A stretch of DNA of 64,000 bases from PRO6 sp035565775 (GCA_035565775.1 DATMRW010000021.1:310001-374000), one strand, 5' to 3'; counted from the first letter of the stretch, positions 9,158-17,770 are shown. The notes: generated by a model not told the origin, from the sequence alone. Numbers and translations: made by a program.

Positions 9158-10249
9158 ATGGTTCAAGGACCCAAATCCCGCGCGTCAGCCGATTTCGACC
9201 TCGTCAAGCTCTCATCCCCCCGCATTTTCGTCGTGCGGATGATGGTTTTTCTAGTGCTCTGCGCGCTGGTTCTGATCGTGCTCTACAAGCAGATCAAGGT
9301 TGCCTTCTTCGCTAATCCGGGCCTCAACGCCCTAATCGGCGCCGTACTGCTGATCGGCATCATTCTGGCATTCAGGCAGGTGCTGCGGCTCTATCCCGAA
9401 ATTGCCTGGGTCAACCACTTCCGGCTCTCCGATCCGGGCCTTGCGCCGGAGCGCCGGCCGCGCCTGCTCGCGCCGATGGCCGCCATTCTTGGCGGCGAGC
9501 GCAGCGGCGTCGTCTCCGTCTCGCAGCAGACGATGCGGCATCTGCTCGACTCGATCGCCACGCGCCTCGACGAGGCCCGCGACATCTCGCGCTACATGAC
9601 CGGCCTTCTGGTCTTTCTTGGCCTGCTCGGCACCTTCTGGGGCCTGATCGAGACCGTCGGCTCGGTCGGTCAGGTGATCGACAGCCTCAAGGTCGGCGGC
9701 GACGCCGGCTCGCTGTTCGACTCGCTCAAGGAAGGGCTCGCCGCGCCGCTCGGCGGCATGGGCATTTCGTTTTCGTCGTCGCTGTTCGGCCTCGCCGGCT
9801 CGCTGATCCTCGGCTTTCTCGACCTGCAGTCGAGCCAGGCGCAGAACCGCTTCTACACCGACCTTGAGGACTGGCTCGCCGGCGTCGTGCGCAAATACGG
9901 CCCGCGCCATGAGGCAACCTCCGAGCAGGCCCTCGCGGCGGTCGCCGGCGGCAACAAGGACCTGCAGGAGGTGCTGGAGCGCCTGCGCGGCACCCTTGAG
10001 TCGATCGCGGAACATCCCCAGGCCGCCGCTGTGAGCGACGTGGCGCGCAGCAACACGACCGCAATGGCCAACCTCGCCGAAGCCATTCAGGAGCTGGTGC
10101 AGCACATGCGCACCGAACAGCAACTGATCCGCGAATGGGCCGACGGCCAGGGCGAGCAGAGCCGCGAGATCAAGCGCCTGCTCGAACAAATTATGGCGAG
10201 CGACAAGCAGCTCGCAGCATCATCCGGCCCCGTTGCCGGCGTACCGTGA
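9158..10249 (+). CDS. MotA/TolQ/ExbB-like inner-membrane proton channel protein
   Basis: A 363-residue membrane protein with hydrophobic segments near 25-45, 57-75, 145-167 and 200-220. The last two flank the conserved MotA/TolQ core (LLGTFWGLIETVG and a GMGISFSSSLFGLAGSL stretch). The C-terminal 130 residues are hydrophilic and partly coiled-coil. MotA/TolQ proteins use proton flow to drive a partner anchored in peptidoglycan. The partner is surely the OmpA-domain gene that follows after 115 bases. No flagellar or tol genes are nearby. Confidence 0.85.
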   Translation: MVQGPKSRASADFDLVKLSSPRIFVVRMMVFLVLCALVLIVLYKQIKVAFFANPGLNALIGAVLLIGIILAFRQVLRLYPEIAWVNHFRLSDPGLAPERRPRLLAPMAAILGGERSGVVSVSQQTMRHLLDSIATRLDEARDISRYMTGLLVFLGLLGTFWGLIETVGSVGQVIDSLKVGGDAGSLFDSLKEGLAAPLGGMGISFSSSLFGLAGSLILGFLDLQSSQAQNRFYTDLEDWLAGVVRKYGPRHEATSEQALAAVAGGNKDLQEVLERLRGTLESIAEHPQAAAVSDVARSNTTAMANLAEAIQELVQHMRTEQQLIREWADGQGEQSREIKRLLEQIMASDKQLAASSGPVAGVP

Positions 10250-10364
10250 GATGCGCGGTGGCGCGCAAATGACCGGTTCGCGCTCCTGCTGCCTGCTGGC
10301 CCCCACCATTCGGCGGAAACCTCGCCAACGCGCGCCGTGATGAGACGATCTGTGGAGACTGACG

Positions 10365-11393
10365 ATGGCCCTCGCCCGTGGACGCCGGAACGAATCGCCC
10401 TTCAACTACTGGCCGGGCTTTGTCGACGCGCTGTCCACGCTGGTGCTCGCGGTCGTCTTCCTCCTGTCGGTCTTCCTAGTGGTGCAGTTTTTCCTGTCAC
10501 AGGAGGTCAGCGGCAAGGACAAGGCGCTTGAAGAGCTCAACGCCCGGATCGCACAGCTCAGCGAGCTGCTGTCGCTGGAAAAGCTCGGCAAGGTCAATCT
10601 CGACGAACAGATCAGCCAGATGCGCGCGGGGCTCGTCGCGGCGGAAGCCGAGCGCGACCGGCTGCGCGATCTCTACAACGGGCTTGCCAATGTCGGCGGC
10701 AACGAGATTGCGCGGGCGCTCGAACTCGGCCGGGCGCTGGACTCGGAAAAGCAGGTCTCCTCCCGCGCCTTCACCCAGATCGAGATTTTGAACCAGCAGA
10801 TCAACGCGCTGCGCCGCCAGCTTGCCGCGCTGGAAGCGGCCCTTGAAGCCTCGGAGAAGCGCGACAAGGAATCCCAGACCCGCATCGCCGATCTCGGCCA
10901 GCGCCTTAACGTCGCGCTCGCTAAGCGCGTGCAGGAGCTGTCCCGCTATCGCTCCGAATTTTTTGGCCGGCTGCGGGCCATTCTCGGCAATCGCCCCGAC
11001 ATCCGCGTGGTCGGCGATCGCTTCGTGTTCCAGTCCGAAGTGTTTTTCGACAGCGGCCAGGCCCAGCTCCTGCCGGAGGGCCTCAGCGAGCTCGACAAGG
11101 TCGCCGCCGCCCTGACCGAACTCGACGCGCAGATCCCGCCCGAGCTCGCCTGGGTGATGCGCGTCGATGGCCACACCGACAGTCGGCCGATCTCCAGCCC
11201 GCAGTTCAAGTCGAACTGGGATCTGTCGGCGGCGCGTGCAATCTCGGTGGTGCAGTATCTGATCTCGCGCGGCGTGCCGCCGCAGCGCCTCGTCGCTGCC
11301 GGCTTCGGCGAGTTTCAGCCGCTCGACCCGGCCCAGAACGACGACGCCTATCGCCGCAATCGCCGCATCGAGCTGAAGCTCACCGAGCGATGA
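10365..11393 (+). CDS. MotB/TolR-like protein with OmpA peptidoglycan-binding domain
   Basis: 342 residues: one transmembrane helix near 18-45 with an Asp (FVDALSTLV, Asp 21) placed like the proton-carrying Asp of MotB/TolR. A long coiled coil follows (about 48-200, rich in Leu/Glu/Arg/Gln), then an OmpA-like domain at about 210-342 with VFFDSGQAQL, VDGHTDSRP and the NRRIELKL end. Together with the preceding MotA-like gene it looks like a stator complex tied to the cell wall. It differs from MotB by the long coiled coil. Function in the cell is unknown. Confidence 0.87.
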   Translation: MALARGRRNESPFNYWPGFVDALSTLVLAVVFLLSVFLVVQFFLSQEVSGKDKALEELNARIAQLSELLSLEKLGKVNLDEQISQMRAGLVAAEAERDRLRDLYNGLANVGGNEIARALELGRALDSEKQVSSRAFTQIEILNQQINALRRQLAALEAALEASEKRDKESQTRIADLGQRLNVALAKRVQELSRYRSEFFGRLRAILGNRPDIRVVGDRFVFQSEVFFDSGQAQLLPEGLSELDKVAAALTELDAQIPPELAWVMRVDGHTDSRPISSPQFKSNWDLSAARAISVVQYLISRGVPPQRLVAAGFGEFQPLDPAQNDDAYRRNRRIELKLTER

Positions 11394-11412
11394 CCGGCCC
11401 CGCTCGCAGATC

Positions 11413-11877
11413 ATGACCGCCCCCTGCCCCGCGCCGACACTGCGCCCCTATCGCACCGGCGACGAAGACGCCGCGATCCGGCTGTGGCAACAAGCCTGGC
11501 AGCTCGCCTATCCCGACATCGATTTCGCCGCCCGCGTGCCATGGTGGCGCGAGCGCTGGCAGCGCGAACTCGTGCCCGCCGCCAAAATCATGGTCGCGGA
11601 GGTGGGCGGCGCGCTCGCCGGCTTCGTGACGATCGATGACACCGGCTATCTCGACCAGATCGTCGTCGCGCCGGACCAGTGGGGCAGCGGGCTTGCGTCA
11701 GTCCTTCTGACTGAAGCCAAGCGCCTGTCCTCCGGGCACGTCGCGCTGCTGGTAAATGCCGACAACCACCGCGCCATCCGGTTTTACAGGAAGGCCGGTT
11801 TCCGGCATGTCGGCGATGACGTGAACCCGACATCGGGACGCAAGGTTTGGCGCATGGAATGGACTCGCGTCGGCTAG
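11413..11877 (+). CDS. GNAT family N-acetyltransferase
   Basis: 154 residues with the acetyl-CoA-binding motif A (QIVVAPDQWGSGLASVLL, the V-x-P-x4-G-x-G pattern) and the C-terminal NADNHRAIRFYRKAGF motif B. Substrate cannot be predicted. Starts 19 bases after the OmpA-domain gene, so probably co-transcribed with it. Confidence 0.9.
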   Translation: MTAPCPAPTLRPYRTGDEDAAIRLWQQAWQLAYPDIDFAARVPWWRERWQRELVPAAKIMVAEVGGALAGFVTIDDTGYLDQIVVAPDQWGSGLASVLLTEAKRLSSGHVALLVNADNHRAIRFYRKAGFRHVGDDVNPTSGRKVWRMEWTRVG

Positions 11878-11944
11878 TCTTTTCGAAAAAATTTTCCGCC
11901 TTTTTCGCCGTCGATCAATTTCCGCCATTCCGCAGCTCTGCTGA

Positions 11945-11969
11945 GGAACCTCGTCGCGCCTACGCTGTT
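11945..11969 (+). promoter_or_regulatory. EcfG-type stress promoter upstream of DUF892 gene
   Basis: GGAAC at 11945-11949, 16 bases, then TGTT at 11966-11969, one mismatch from CGTT. It lies 30 bases before the ATG at 11999. DUF892 proteins are known general-stress proteins, which supports the call. Confidence 0.6.
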
Positions 11970-11998
11970 CAGTTCACATACCAACAGCGGAGGATCCC

Positions 11999-12511
11999 AT
12001 GACGAAACAGAAAAAACTCGAAGACCTGTTCTACGACACGCTGAAGGACATCTATTACGCCGAGAAAAAGATCCTGAAAACACTGCCGAAGATGGCCAAA
12101 GCGGCGCAGTCAAGCGATCTCAAGGCGGCCTTTGAGAAGCACGAGGGAGAAACCGAGGTTCACGTCGAGCGCCTTGAGAAAATTTTTGAGAGCATCGGCA
12201 AGACCGCGCGTGCGAGAACATGCGACGCGATCGACGGCATCGCCGCCGAGGGCGCGGAGATCATGGACGACTACAAAAACATGCCGGCGCTCGACGCCGG
12301 GCTGCTCGCCGCCGCGCAGGCGGTCGAGCACTACGAGATTTCGCGCTACGGCACACTGAGAACATGGGCCGAAGAGCTCGGTCACAGCGAGGCGGCAAAA
12401 CTCCTCGGCGAAACGCTGGCCGAGGAAAAGAACACCGACCAGTCGCTCAGCGGCCTGGCGAAGAGCAAGATCAATCTTCAGGCCGGGCATGAGTTGCGGG
12501 CAGCGAGCTGA
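11999..12511 (+). CDS. DUF892 (YciE/YciF-like) ferritin-fold stress protein
   Basis: 170 residues, almost all helical, with the family start KKLEDLFYDTLKDIYYAEKK and Glu/His pairs expected of a ferritin-like four-helix bundle (EKHEGETEVHVERLE, AVEHYEISRY, AEELGH). YciF-type proteins are induced by osmotic and oxidative stress; their chemistry is not settled. A GGAGGA ribosome site lies just before the ATG. The stop abuts the stop of the convergent ABC transporter gene with no spacer, leaving no room for a terminator. Confidence 0.92.
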   Translation: MTKQKKLEDLFYDTLKDIYYAEKKILKTLPKMAKAAQSSDLKAAFEKHEGETEVHVERLEKIFESIGKTARARTCDAIDGIAAEGAEIMDDYKNMPALDAGLLAAAQAVEHYEISRYGTLRTWAEELGHSEAAKLLGETLAEEKNTDQSLSGLAKSKINLQAGHELRAAS

Positions 12512-14398
12512 TTACGTCAGCTCGAACTGCAGCCGCGCCAGCCGCGCATAGAGCCCGCCGGCAGCCACCAGCGATGCGTGGGTGCCGGTCTCAACAATCC
12601 GTCCCTCGTCGAGCACGATGATCCTGTCGCAATTGAGGACGGTGGCGAGGCGATGGGCGATGACGAGCGTGGTGCGGTGCCGCATCAGCTCCTCCAGCGC
12701 GGTCTGCACCAGCGTCTCGCTTTCGGCATCGAGCGCGGAGGTCGCCTCGTCGAGCAGCAGCAGCGGCGCGTCGCGCAGGATCGCGCGCGCGATAGCGATG
12801 CGCTGGCGCTGGCCGCCCGAGAGCGTCACGCCGCGTTCTCCGAGCGGCGTGTCCATGCCCTCCGGCAGGCGCGAGATGAACTCGGTGGCGTGCGCGAGCT
12901 CGGCGGCCTTCTCGACCTCGGCATCGGTCGCGTCGAGCCGGCCGAAGCGGATGTTCTCCCGCGCCGTGGTGGCAAAGATGACGGTGTCCTGCGGCACCAG
13001 CGCGATGCGCGCGCGCAGCGCCTCAGGGTCAACGTTGCGGATCGGCACGCCGTCGAAGGAAATAGTGCCGCTGGCCGGATCGTAGAAGCGCAGCAACAGG
13101 TGAAACAGCGTGCTCTTGCCGGCACCCGACGGGCCGACGAGCGCCACCTTCTCGCCGGCCTTCACGGTCAGCGAGACGCCGTCGAGCGCCGGGTTTTCCG
13201 GGCGCGCGGGATAGGCGAAGTGAATGTCGTTGAACGCGACGTCGCCCCGCGGAGGCTGCGGCAGCGCCACCGGTGCGGCCGGCGCAGTGATCTCCGGCCT
13301 CACCCGCAAAATCTCGAAAAGCCGCTCCGCGGCGCCGGACGCCGCGGAAATCTCGCCCCACACCTCGCTGAGCTGGCCGAGAGCCGCCGCCGCGAAGGTC
13401 GCATACAGGACGAACTGGCCGAGACGCCCTGCGCTGATCGAGCCGGCCAGCACGTCATGCGAGCCGATCCACAAAATCGCGACAACGCTGGTGAACACGA
13501 TGAAGATGACGACCGCGGTCAGCACCGCCCGCGCTCGCGTTGAGCCGCGCGCCGCTTCATAGGCCGACTCGACGTCGCCGGCGAAGCGCGACTTGACGAG
13601 GTGCTCGTTGGTGAACGCCTGCACCGAGCGGATCGCCCCGACGCTTTCGGAGGCATAAGCCGACGCATCGGCCAACGTGTCCTGCGCGCGGCGCGACAGA
13701 CGCCGCACCCAGCGGCCGAACGCCACCAGCGGCAGCACGATCAGGGGAATCGCCGCGAGCACGAAACCGGACAGGCGCGGACTGGTGAAAACCATCATGC
13801 TCGACGCGCCGACGAACAGAACGAAATTGCGGAGCGCGACCGAGATCGACGAGCCGACCGCCGACTTGATCTGCGTGGTGTCTGCGGTAAGCCGCGAGAT
13901 CAGTTCGCCGCTGCGCGCGGAGTCGAAAAAGCTTGCCGACAGGGAAACCAGATGCGCGAACACGTCACGCCGCACGTCGGCGACAATGCGCTCGCCGATC
14001 GTCGTCACGAGGTAGTAGCGCAGCGCGCTCGCACCAGCCAGCACCGCGACGACCGCGATCATAACGCTAAAATAGTCGTTGATCAGCACCACGCCTTCGG
14101 CGCTGAAGCCAAAGTCGATCATCCGGCGAACCGCAACCGGAACCACCAGCGTCGTGACGGCGGCGACGATCAGGGCGATCAGGGCCAGGATCGCGCGGCC
14201 GCGATAGCGCACGACATACGGCAGGAGCGCGAGCAAGGGGCGCAGCGCCGGGCGGCCCGGTTTGACCGCCGCCCCAGGCGCAGCGCTATCCGGCATGGCG
14301 CCGGTCGGCGCGACCGTCGCGGTTCCCTCCAGCGCCACGCGCAGAGTTCCGCCGTCTTTTTGGGTTTGCCGTTCCATGCCGCTCATCAGACTTGCCAT
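12512..14398 (-). CDS. ABC exporter, MsbA-like fused permease/ATPase
   Basis: 628 residues: a 60-residue Ala/Pro-rich cytoplasmic start, six transmembrane helices (about 65-350) and a nucleotide-binding domain with Walker A GPSGAGKS, Q-loop PQDTVIF, signature LSGGQRQR, Walker B LLLLDEATSALD and the switch His in IAHRLAT. It works as a homodimer or with a partner; the family exports lipids or drugs. Substrate unknown. The exact start is uncertain: ATGs at residues 1, 5 and 8 are all possible. Confidence 0.92.
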   Translation of the reverse strand: MASLMSGMERQTQKDGGTLRVALEGTATVAPTGAMPDSAAPGAAVKPGRPALRPLLALLPYVVRYRGRAILALIALIVAAVTTLVVPVAVRRMIDFGFSAEGVVLINDYFSVMIAVVAVLAGASALRYYLVTTIGERIVADVRRDVFAHLVSLSASFFDSARSGELISRLTADTTQIKSAVGSSISVALRNFVLFVGASSMMVFTSPRLSGFVLAAIPLIVLPLVAFGRWVRRLSRRAQDTLADASAYASESVGAIRSVQAFTNEHLVKSRFAGDVESAYEAARGSTRARAVLTAVVIFIVFTSVVAILWIGSHDVLAGSISAGRLGQFVLYATFAAAALGQLSEVWGEISAASGAAERLFEILRVRPEITAPAAPVALPQPPRGDVAFNDIHFAYPARPENPALDGVSLTVKAGEKVALVGPSGAGKSTLFHLLLRFYDPASGTISFDGVPIRNVDPEALRARIALVPQDTVIFATTARENIRFGRLDATDAEVEKAAELAHATEFISRLPEGMDTPLGERGVTLSGGQRQRIAIARAILRDAPLLLLDEATSALDAESETLVQTALEELMRHRTTLVIAHRLATVLNCDRIIVLDEGRIVETGTHASLVAAGGLYARLARLQFELT

Positions 14399-14563
14399 TC
14401 ACCAAATTCTGTCGCCCAGAGGCCCGCCATTGATTAGGCGCATCGGATGCTGCTGGCAAATCCGAACGGCGTCTTGTTTCGGACGCGCTGTCGCGGTATA
14501 GAGCGGTCCAAATTCGCCCCACAACCGAAGTTTTTCAGGCGCCGGCGCGCCATAGGACATGCC

Positions 14564-14788
14564 ATGAAAGCAGAAATTCACCCGGACTATCATACGATTA
14601 AGGTCGTCATGACCGATGGCACCGAGTACCTGACGCGCTCGACCTGGGGCAAGGACGGCGACACGATGAACCTCGACATCGACTCGAAGTCGCACCCCGC
14701 CTGGACCGGCGGCACCCAGCAGATCCTCGACCGCGGCGGCCGCGTGTCGCGCTTCCAGAAGAAGTTCGCGGGCTTCCTCAAGAACTAA
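14564..14788 (+). CDS. rpmE: 50S ribosomal protein L31
   Basis: 74 residues with the L31 start MKAEIHPDYHTI and the KSHPAWTGG block. It contains no cysteine, so it is the zinc-independent (C-minus) form. The frame is open upstream to 14447 but only the segment from 14564 matches the family. Followed by a clear terminator, so it is a single-gene unit, divergent from the ABC exporter. Confidence 0.95.
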   Translation: MKAEIHPDYHTIKVVMTDGTEYLTRSTWGKDGDTMNLDIDSKSHPAWTGGTQQILDRGGRVSRFQKKFAGFLKN

Positions 14789-14810
14789 TTCGACGCAATT
14801 TGCACCGGAC

Positions 14811-14845
14811 AAACGCCCTCGCAGCCGCGGGGGCGTTTTTCTTTT
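14811..14845 (+). terminator. Rho-independent terminator after rpmE
   Basis: AAACGCCC (14811-14818) pairs with GGGCGTTT (14831-14838), followed by a T-rich run to 14845. Confidence 0.85.
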
Positions 14846-14881
14846 GCGTTTTCTATTAGCGATGTGTTCGCGCCGCGCAGC

Positions 14882-15355
14882 CTAAAGCAGCGCAAAGGCG
14901 CTGGTCGCCATCGCCACCGGCTTGCCGTCGCTCGCGGTCGACAGCGTGACGCGGCCAAAGGACATCGTCCGCCCGAGCCGCACCACACGCGCATCCGCCA
15001 GCACGTCCGATGACATCGCCGGGCGCATGAAATGGCTGGTCTGATCCACGGTGGTCATCGACCGGATTTCACCGGAGGCGGCGATGATCGCGATCACCAT
15101 TGCGGTGTCGGCGAGCGCCATCAGCGATTGCCCACAAATAATCCCGCCGCTGCGGCACAGCCGCTCCGAGAACCGCATCCGCAAAATCGCGCCGGGCTGC
15201 CAGTCGGCGGGCGCGCCCTGCGGCGCAGCTGTTTCGATGGCCTCGACCGAGAGATTGAGATCGCGCACCCAAGGCGCAAACACATCGGCGAGCAGAAGCT
15301 CCGCCGCAGCGATGTCGAAGGGTGCCTTCAGCGAACGATCAGTCTTTGCGTCCAA
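14882..15355 (-). CDS. PaaI-type hotdog-fold thioesterase
   Basis: 157 residues with hotdog-fold features: SGGIICGQSLMALADTAM (the central helix with its acidic residue) and a STASDGKPVAMATSAFALL terminal strand. The family hydrolyses acyl-CoA or aryl-CoA thioesters. The start is set at a TTG (15355) because AAGGGGAG lies 5 bases upstream and homology begins there; the longer open frame to 15478 is low-complexity and unsupported. Substrate unknown. It follows DUF1465 on the same strand by 40 bases. Confidence 0.85.
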   Translation of the reverse strand: MDAKTDRSLKAPFDIAAAELLLADVFAPWVRDLNLSVEAIETAAPQGAPADWQPGAILRMRFSERLCRSGGIICGQSLMALADTAMVIAIIAASGEIRSMTTVDQTSHFMRPAMSSDVLADARVVRLGRTMSFGRVTLSTASDGKPVAMATSAFALL

Positions 15356-15395
15356 AGCGGCTCCCCTTCCTGTCAGTTCTGATCGCTGGCCCCGA

Positions 15396-15908
15396 CTAGC
15401 GCTCGAAGGCCGCGCGCAGGCGATCGAGCTGCGGCAGCAGCGGGTTTCCGACCGCGGCCTGCTCGTCGGCCTGAACATGAATGCTGCTGTCGAGGCGGCG
15501 CACCTTCGATTGCAGACTCATCGAGCGGGCGACGAGATCCTGCAGGCGTTCCGGCAGGCGCGCGATCGACTCAGGCGCGCCTGGATCGGTGGCGGTGAGC
15601 TTCACCTTGGATTTTTCACGGCTGGCCTGATTCAGGGTCATCTCCCCTTCCCGCACCGCACGGTGCAGCAGCAGCCAAGAGGCGATCTGCATCAGGCGCG
15701 TCGTCAGGCGCATGCTCTCGGTGGCGTAGGTCAGCCCGGTCGAACGATCCAGCCCCTTGGCTTCGGAGCGCCCGACCCCATCAAGGTAAGCAGCGGTCTC
15801 CTCGACCAGATCCATGCCCTCACGGAACAATGCCCCAAAAGCTTCGGAATTGGTCAGCCGCTCATTGAACTGAACAAGATCGGCTTCGCCTTGCGCACGA
15901 TCTGTCAT
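15396..15908 (-). CDS. DUF1465 family protein
   Basis: 170 residues, mainly helical and charged, no membrane segment or signal peptide. It matches the DUF1465 family, widespread in Alphaproteobacteria and of unproven function; in related genomes it keeps company with cell-cycle-controlled genes. A CtrA-like box lies upstream at 15963-15977. Probably co-transcribed with the thioesterase downstream. Confidence 0.85.
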   Translation of the reverse strand: MTDRAQGEADLVQFNERLTNSEAFGALFREGMDLVEETAAYLDGVGRSEAKGLDRSTGLTYATESMRLTTRLMQIASWLLLHRAVREGEMTLNQASREKSKVKLTATDPGAPESIARLPERLQDLVARSMSLQSKVRRLDSSIHVQADEQAAVGNPLLPQLDRLRAAFER

Positions 15909-15962
15909 TGTTAACGCCTCACGCCACTCAGGATGAATTGGTAAAAAGCGGGTAAACCCGCG

Positions 15963-15977
15963 TTAATGATGAATAAA
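15963..15977 (-). promoter_or_regulatory. candidate CtrA box upstream of DUF1465
   Basis: TTAA, seven bases, TAAA: seven of eight positions of the CtrA consensus TTAA-N7-TTAA. It lies 55 bases before the DUF1465 start. Short motifs of this kind occur by chance in A+T-rich spacers, so it is tentative. Confidence 0.35.
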
Positions 15978-16132
15978 TCATTGCGCGGGCGGCTTCAGGA
16001 GTCCAGCGGGGGATTTCGCAAAGGTGAAATATGGTTTCCAAGCGGCGACATGGCGCCCTGAAAACGGGGGCTATCCCAAAATCCCGGCGATATGGCCGCA
16101 AAAAGCCCCGATTTGGCTACCCGGATACCACA

Positions 16133-16160
16133 CAAAAAAGAGCCGCCGTTTCCGGCGGCT
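16133..16160 (-). terminator. Rho-independent terminator downstream of DUF1192
   Basis: GCCGCCG (16142-16148) pairs with CGGCGGC (16153-16159). Read on the minus strand the hairpin is followed by TCTTTTTT, so it best serves the DUF1192 transcript, 170 bases after its stop; in the plus direction only TTTT follows. Confidence 0.7.
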
Positions 16161-16330
16161 TTTGAAAGTTGATAACAGGGAGGCGTCAAACAGAGTGGAC
16201 AGGAGCCACTCGGTGTCCAAAAGGGACAATCTATTGATAGTTGAGAAGGCTTAATCGAGCGTAAATGAGCTAAATTGTTGCGTTTTTATCAACGCAATGC
16301 CCGTGTTCCACAGCCAAGACCGCAGAACAA

Positions 16331-16522
16331 TCACGATCTGAAAAAACGGTCCGCAGCCTCGCGCGAGGCGCGTTTCTTGGCAATCTCAGCCCGCAGCCGC
16401 TCGATCTCCTCGCTCAGCAACGCCACACGCTGCTCCAGCTCCGCCACCGCGAGCATCGACAGATCCTGCCCGATGGCATGCGCCGTCTGCGCCTTCGGCC
16501 TGTCATCCTCGTCGCTCGCCAT
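16331..16522 (-). CDS. DUF1192 family small coiled-coil protein
   Basis: 63 residues. An acidic start MASDEDD is followed by a helix with heptad spacing (LAVAELEQRVALLSEEIERL) and a basic tail. It fits DUF1192, a short alphaproteobacterial coiled-coil family without known function. The ATG at 16522 follows a GGAG-containing ribosome site; the longer frame to 16585 lacks similarity. Divergent from the quinone oxidoreductase gene. Confidence 0.85.
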   Translation of the reverse strand: MASDEDDRPKAQTAHAIGQDLSMLAVAELEQRVALLSEEIERLRAEIAKKRASREAADRFFRS

Positions 16523-16647
16523 GTCGTCCCTCACTCCTCCAAACCCACGAAGCGGTTGCCAGCCGGGGTTCAGCTTACTAAGCAAAGTGCAGATAAATCC
16601 AGTGCTGGTCCCAGCGCTCCGTTGACCGACGATGACAAGGATTCTTC

Positions 16648-17646
16648 ATGGAACAGCTGCCTGCGCAAATGACCGTGATCGCCATCAGCAAGCCGGGCGG
16701 GCCAGAGGTGCTGGTCCCCGAGACGCGCCCGCTGCCCAAGGTCGGCCCGCATGATCTTCTGGTGAAGGTCGCCAGCGCCGGCGTCAACCGGCCGGACGTG
16801 GCGCAGCGCTCGGGCAGCTATCCGCCGCCGCCGGGCGCGAGCGACCTGCCGGGCCTCGAGATCGCTGGCGAAGTGGTCGCGATAGGCGATCGGGTGACGC
16901 ACCACAAGGTCGGCGACAAGGTGATGTCGCTGGTCGCGGGCGGCGGCTATGCCCAGTACTGCATCGCGCCGGAATCGCATGCGATGCCGGTTCCCGCGAG
17001 CCTGTCGGTCGCCGAGGCGGGCGCGCTGCCCGAGACCCTGATGACGGTCTGGCACAACGTGTTCGAGCGCGGCGGGCTGAAGGCCGGCGAAACCCTGCTG
17101 GTTCACGGCGGCTCCTCCGGCATCGGTACGATGGCGGTCCAGCTCGCCAAGGCGTTCGGCGCCAAGGTCATCGTCACCGTCGGCTCGCAGGAGAAAGCCG
17201 ACGCCTGCCTCAAGCTCGGCGCCGACCACGCGATCAACTACAAGACCGCGGACTTCGTCGCGGAGACCAAGCGCATCACCGGCGGCGCGGGCGCGGACCT
17301 CATCCTCGACATGGTCGGCGGCGACTATATCGAGCGCAATTTCGACGCCGCCGCCGTCGGCGGGCGGATCGTCCAGATAGCTTTCCTCGGCGGTTCCAAG
17401 GCTACGGTCGATTTCACCAAGCTGATGATCAAGCGGCTCTACCATACCGGCTCGACGCTGCGGCCGCGCTCGGTCGAGGACAAGGCAGCGATGGTCGCCG
17501 CGATTTCCGACAAGGTGCTGCCGCTGATCGAGGCCGGCAAGGTGAAGCCGCTGATGGACAGCAGCTTCCCGCTGGAACAGGCCGCCGATGCGCATCGGCG
17601 GATGGAAAGCAGCCATCATATCGGCAAAATCGTCCTCCTGTTATGA
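16648..17646 (+). CDS. NAD(P)H quinone oxidoreductase, zinc-free MDR family (PIG3-like)
   Basis: 332 residues of the medium-chain dehydrogenase fold. An N-terminal GroES-like domain includes GVNRPDVAQRSGSYPPPPG, followed by a Rossmann domain with HGGSSGIGTMAVQLAK. The catalytic-zinc ligands of alcohol dehydrogenases are absent, as in quinone reductases. It matches the TP53I3/PIG3-like subgroup, which reduces ortho-quinones with NADPH. Ends 124 bases before the preferred start of the GGDEF/EAL gene. Confidence 0.92.
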   Translation: MEQLPAQMTVIAISKPGGPEVLVPETRPLPKVGPHDLLVKVASAGVNRPDVAQRSGSYPPPPGASDLPGLEIAGEVVAIGDRVTHHKVGDKVMSLVAGGGYAQYCIAPESHAMPVPASLSVAEAGALPETLMTVWHNVFERGGLKAGETLLVHGGSSGIGTMAVQLAKAFGAKVIVTVGSQEKADACLKLGADHAINYKTADFVAETKRITGGAGADLILDMVGGDYIERNFDAAAVGGRIVQIAFLGGSKATVDFTKLMIKRLYHTGSTLRPRSVEDKAAMVAAISDKVLPLIEAGKVKPLMDSSFPLEQAADAHRRMESSHHIGKIVLLL

Positions 17647-17770
17647 GCCGCGGGATCGGACAGAACCCACTGTTTTCGTTCCTTTTCCTTGGTATTCCTC
17701 GGTTTGTATGGCACTTTCCGCGCAGTGCGCGGAGACGGCTTTGGCCGAATCCCGAACGCGGAGACCTTCA

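Larger units (their letters stand above)
15909..16330. other. gene-free interval between DUF1465 and DUF1192
   Basis: 422 bases, noticeably more A+T-rich than the genes. It holds a CtrA-like box at 15963-15977, a terminator at 16133-16160, a second TTAA-N7-TAAA pattern at about 16250-16265, and a 7-bp hairpin (TTGCGTT 16278-16284 with AACGCAA 16291-16297). No protein-coding or tRNA gene is visible. Confidence 0.6.

Noticed and set aside
9158..11393. Zorya anti-phage system (ZorA/ZorB-like pair)
   Set aside because: The MotA-like/OmpA-like pair fits ZorAB superficially, but no ZorC, ZorD or ZorE helicase/nuclease gene is adjacent and the neighbours are core metabolic genes.
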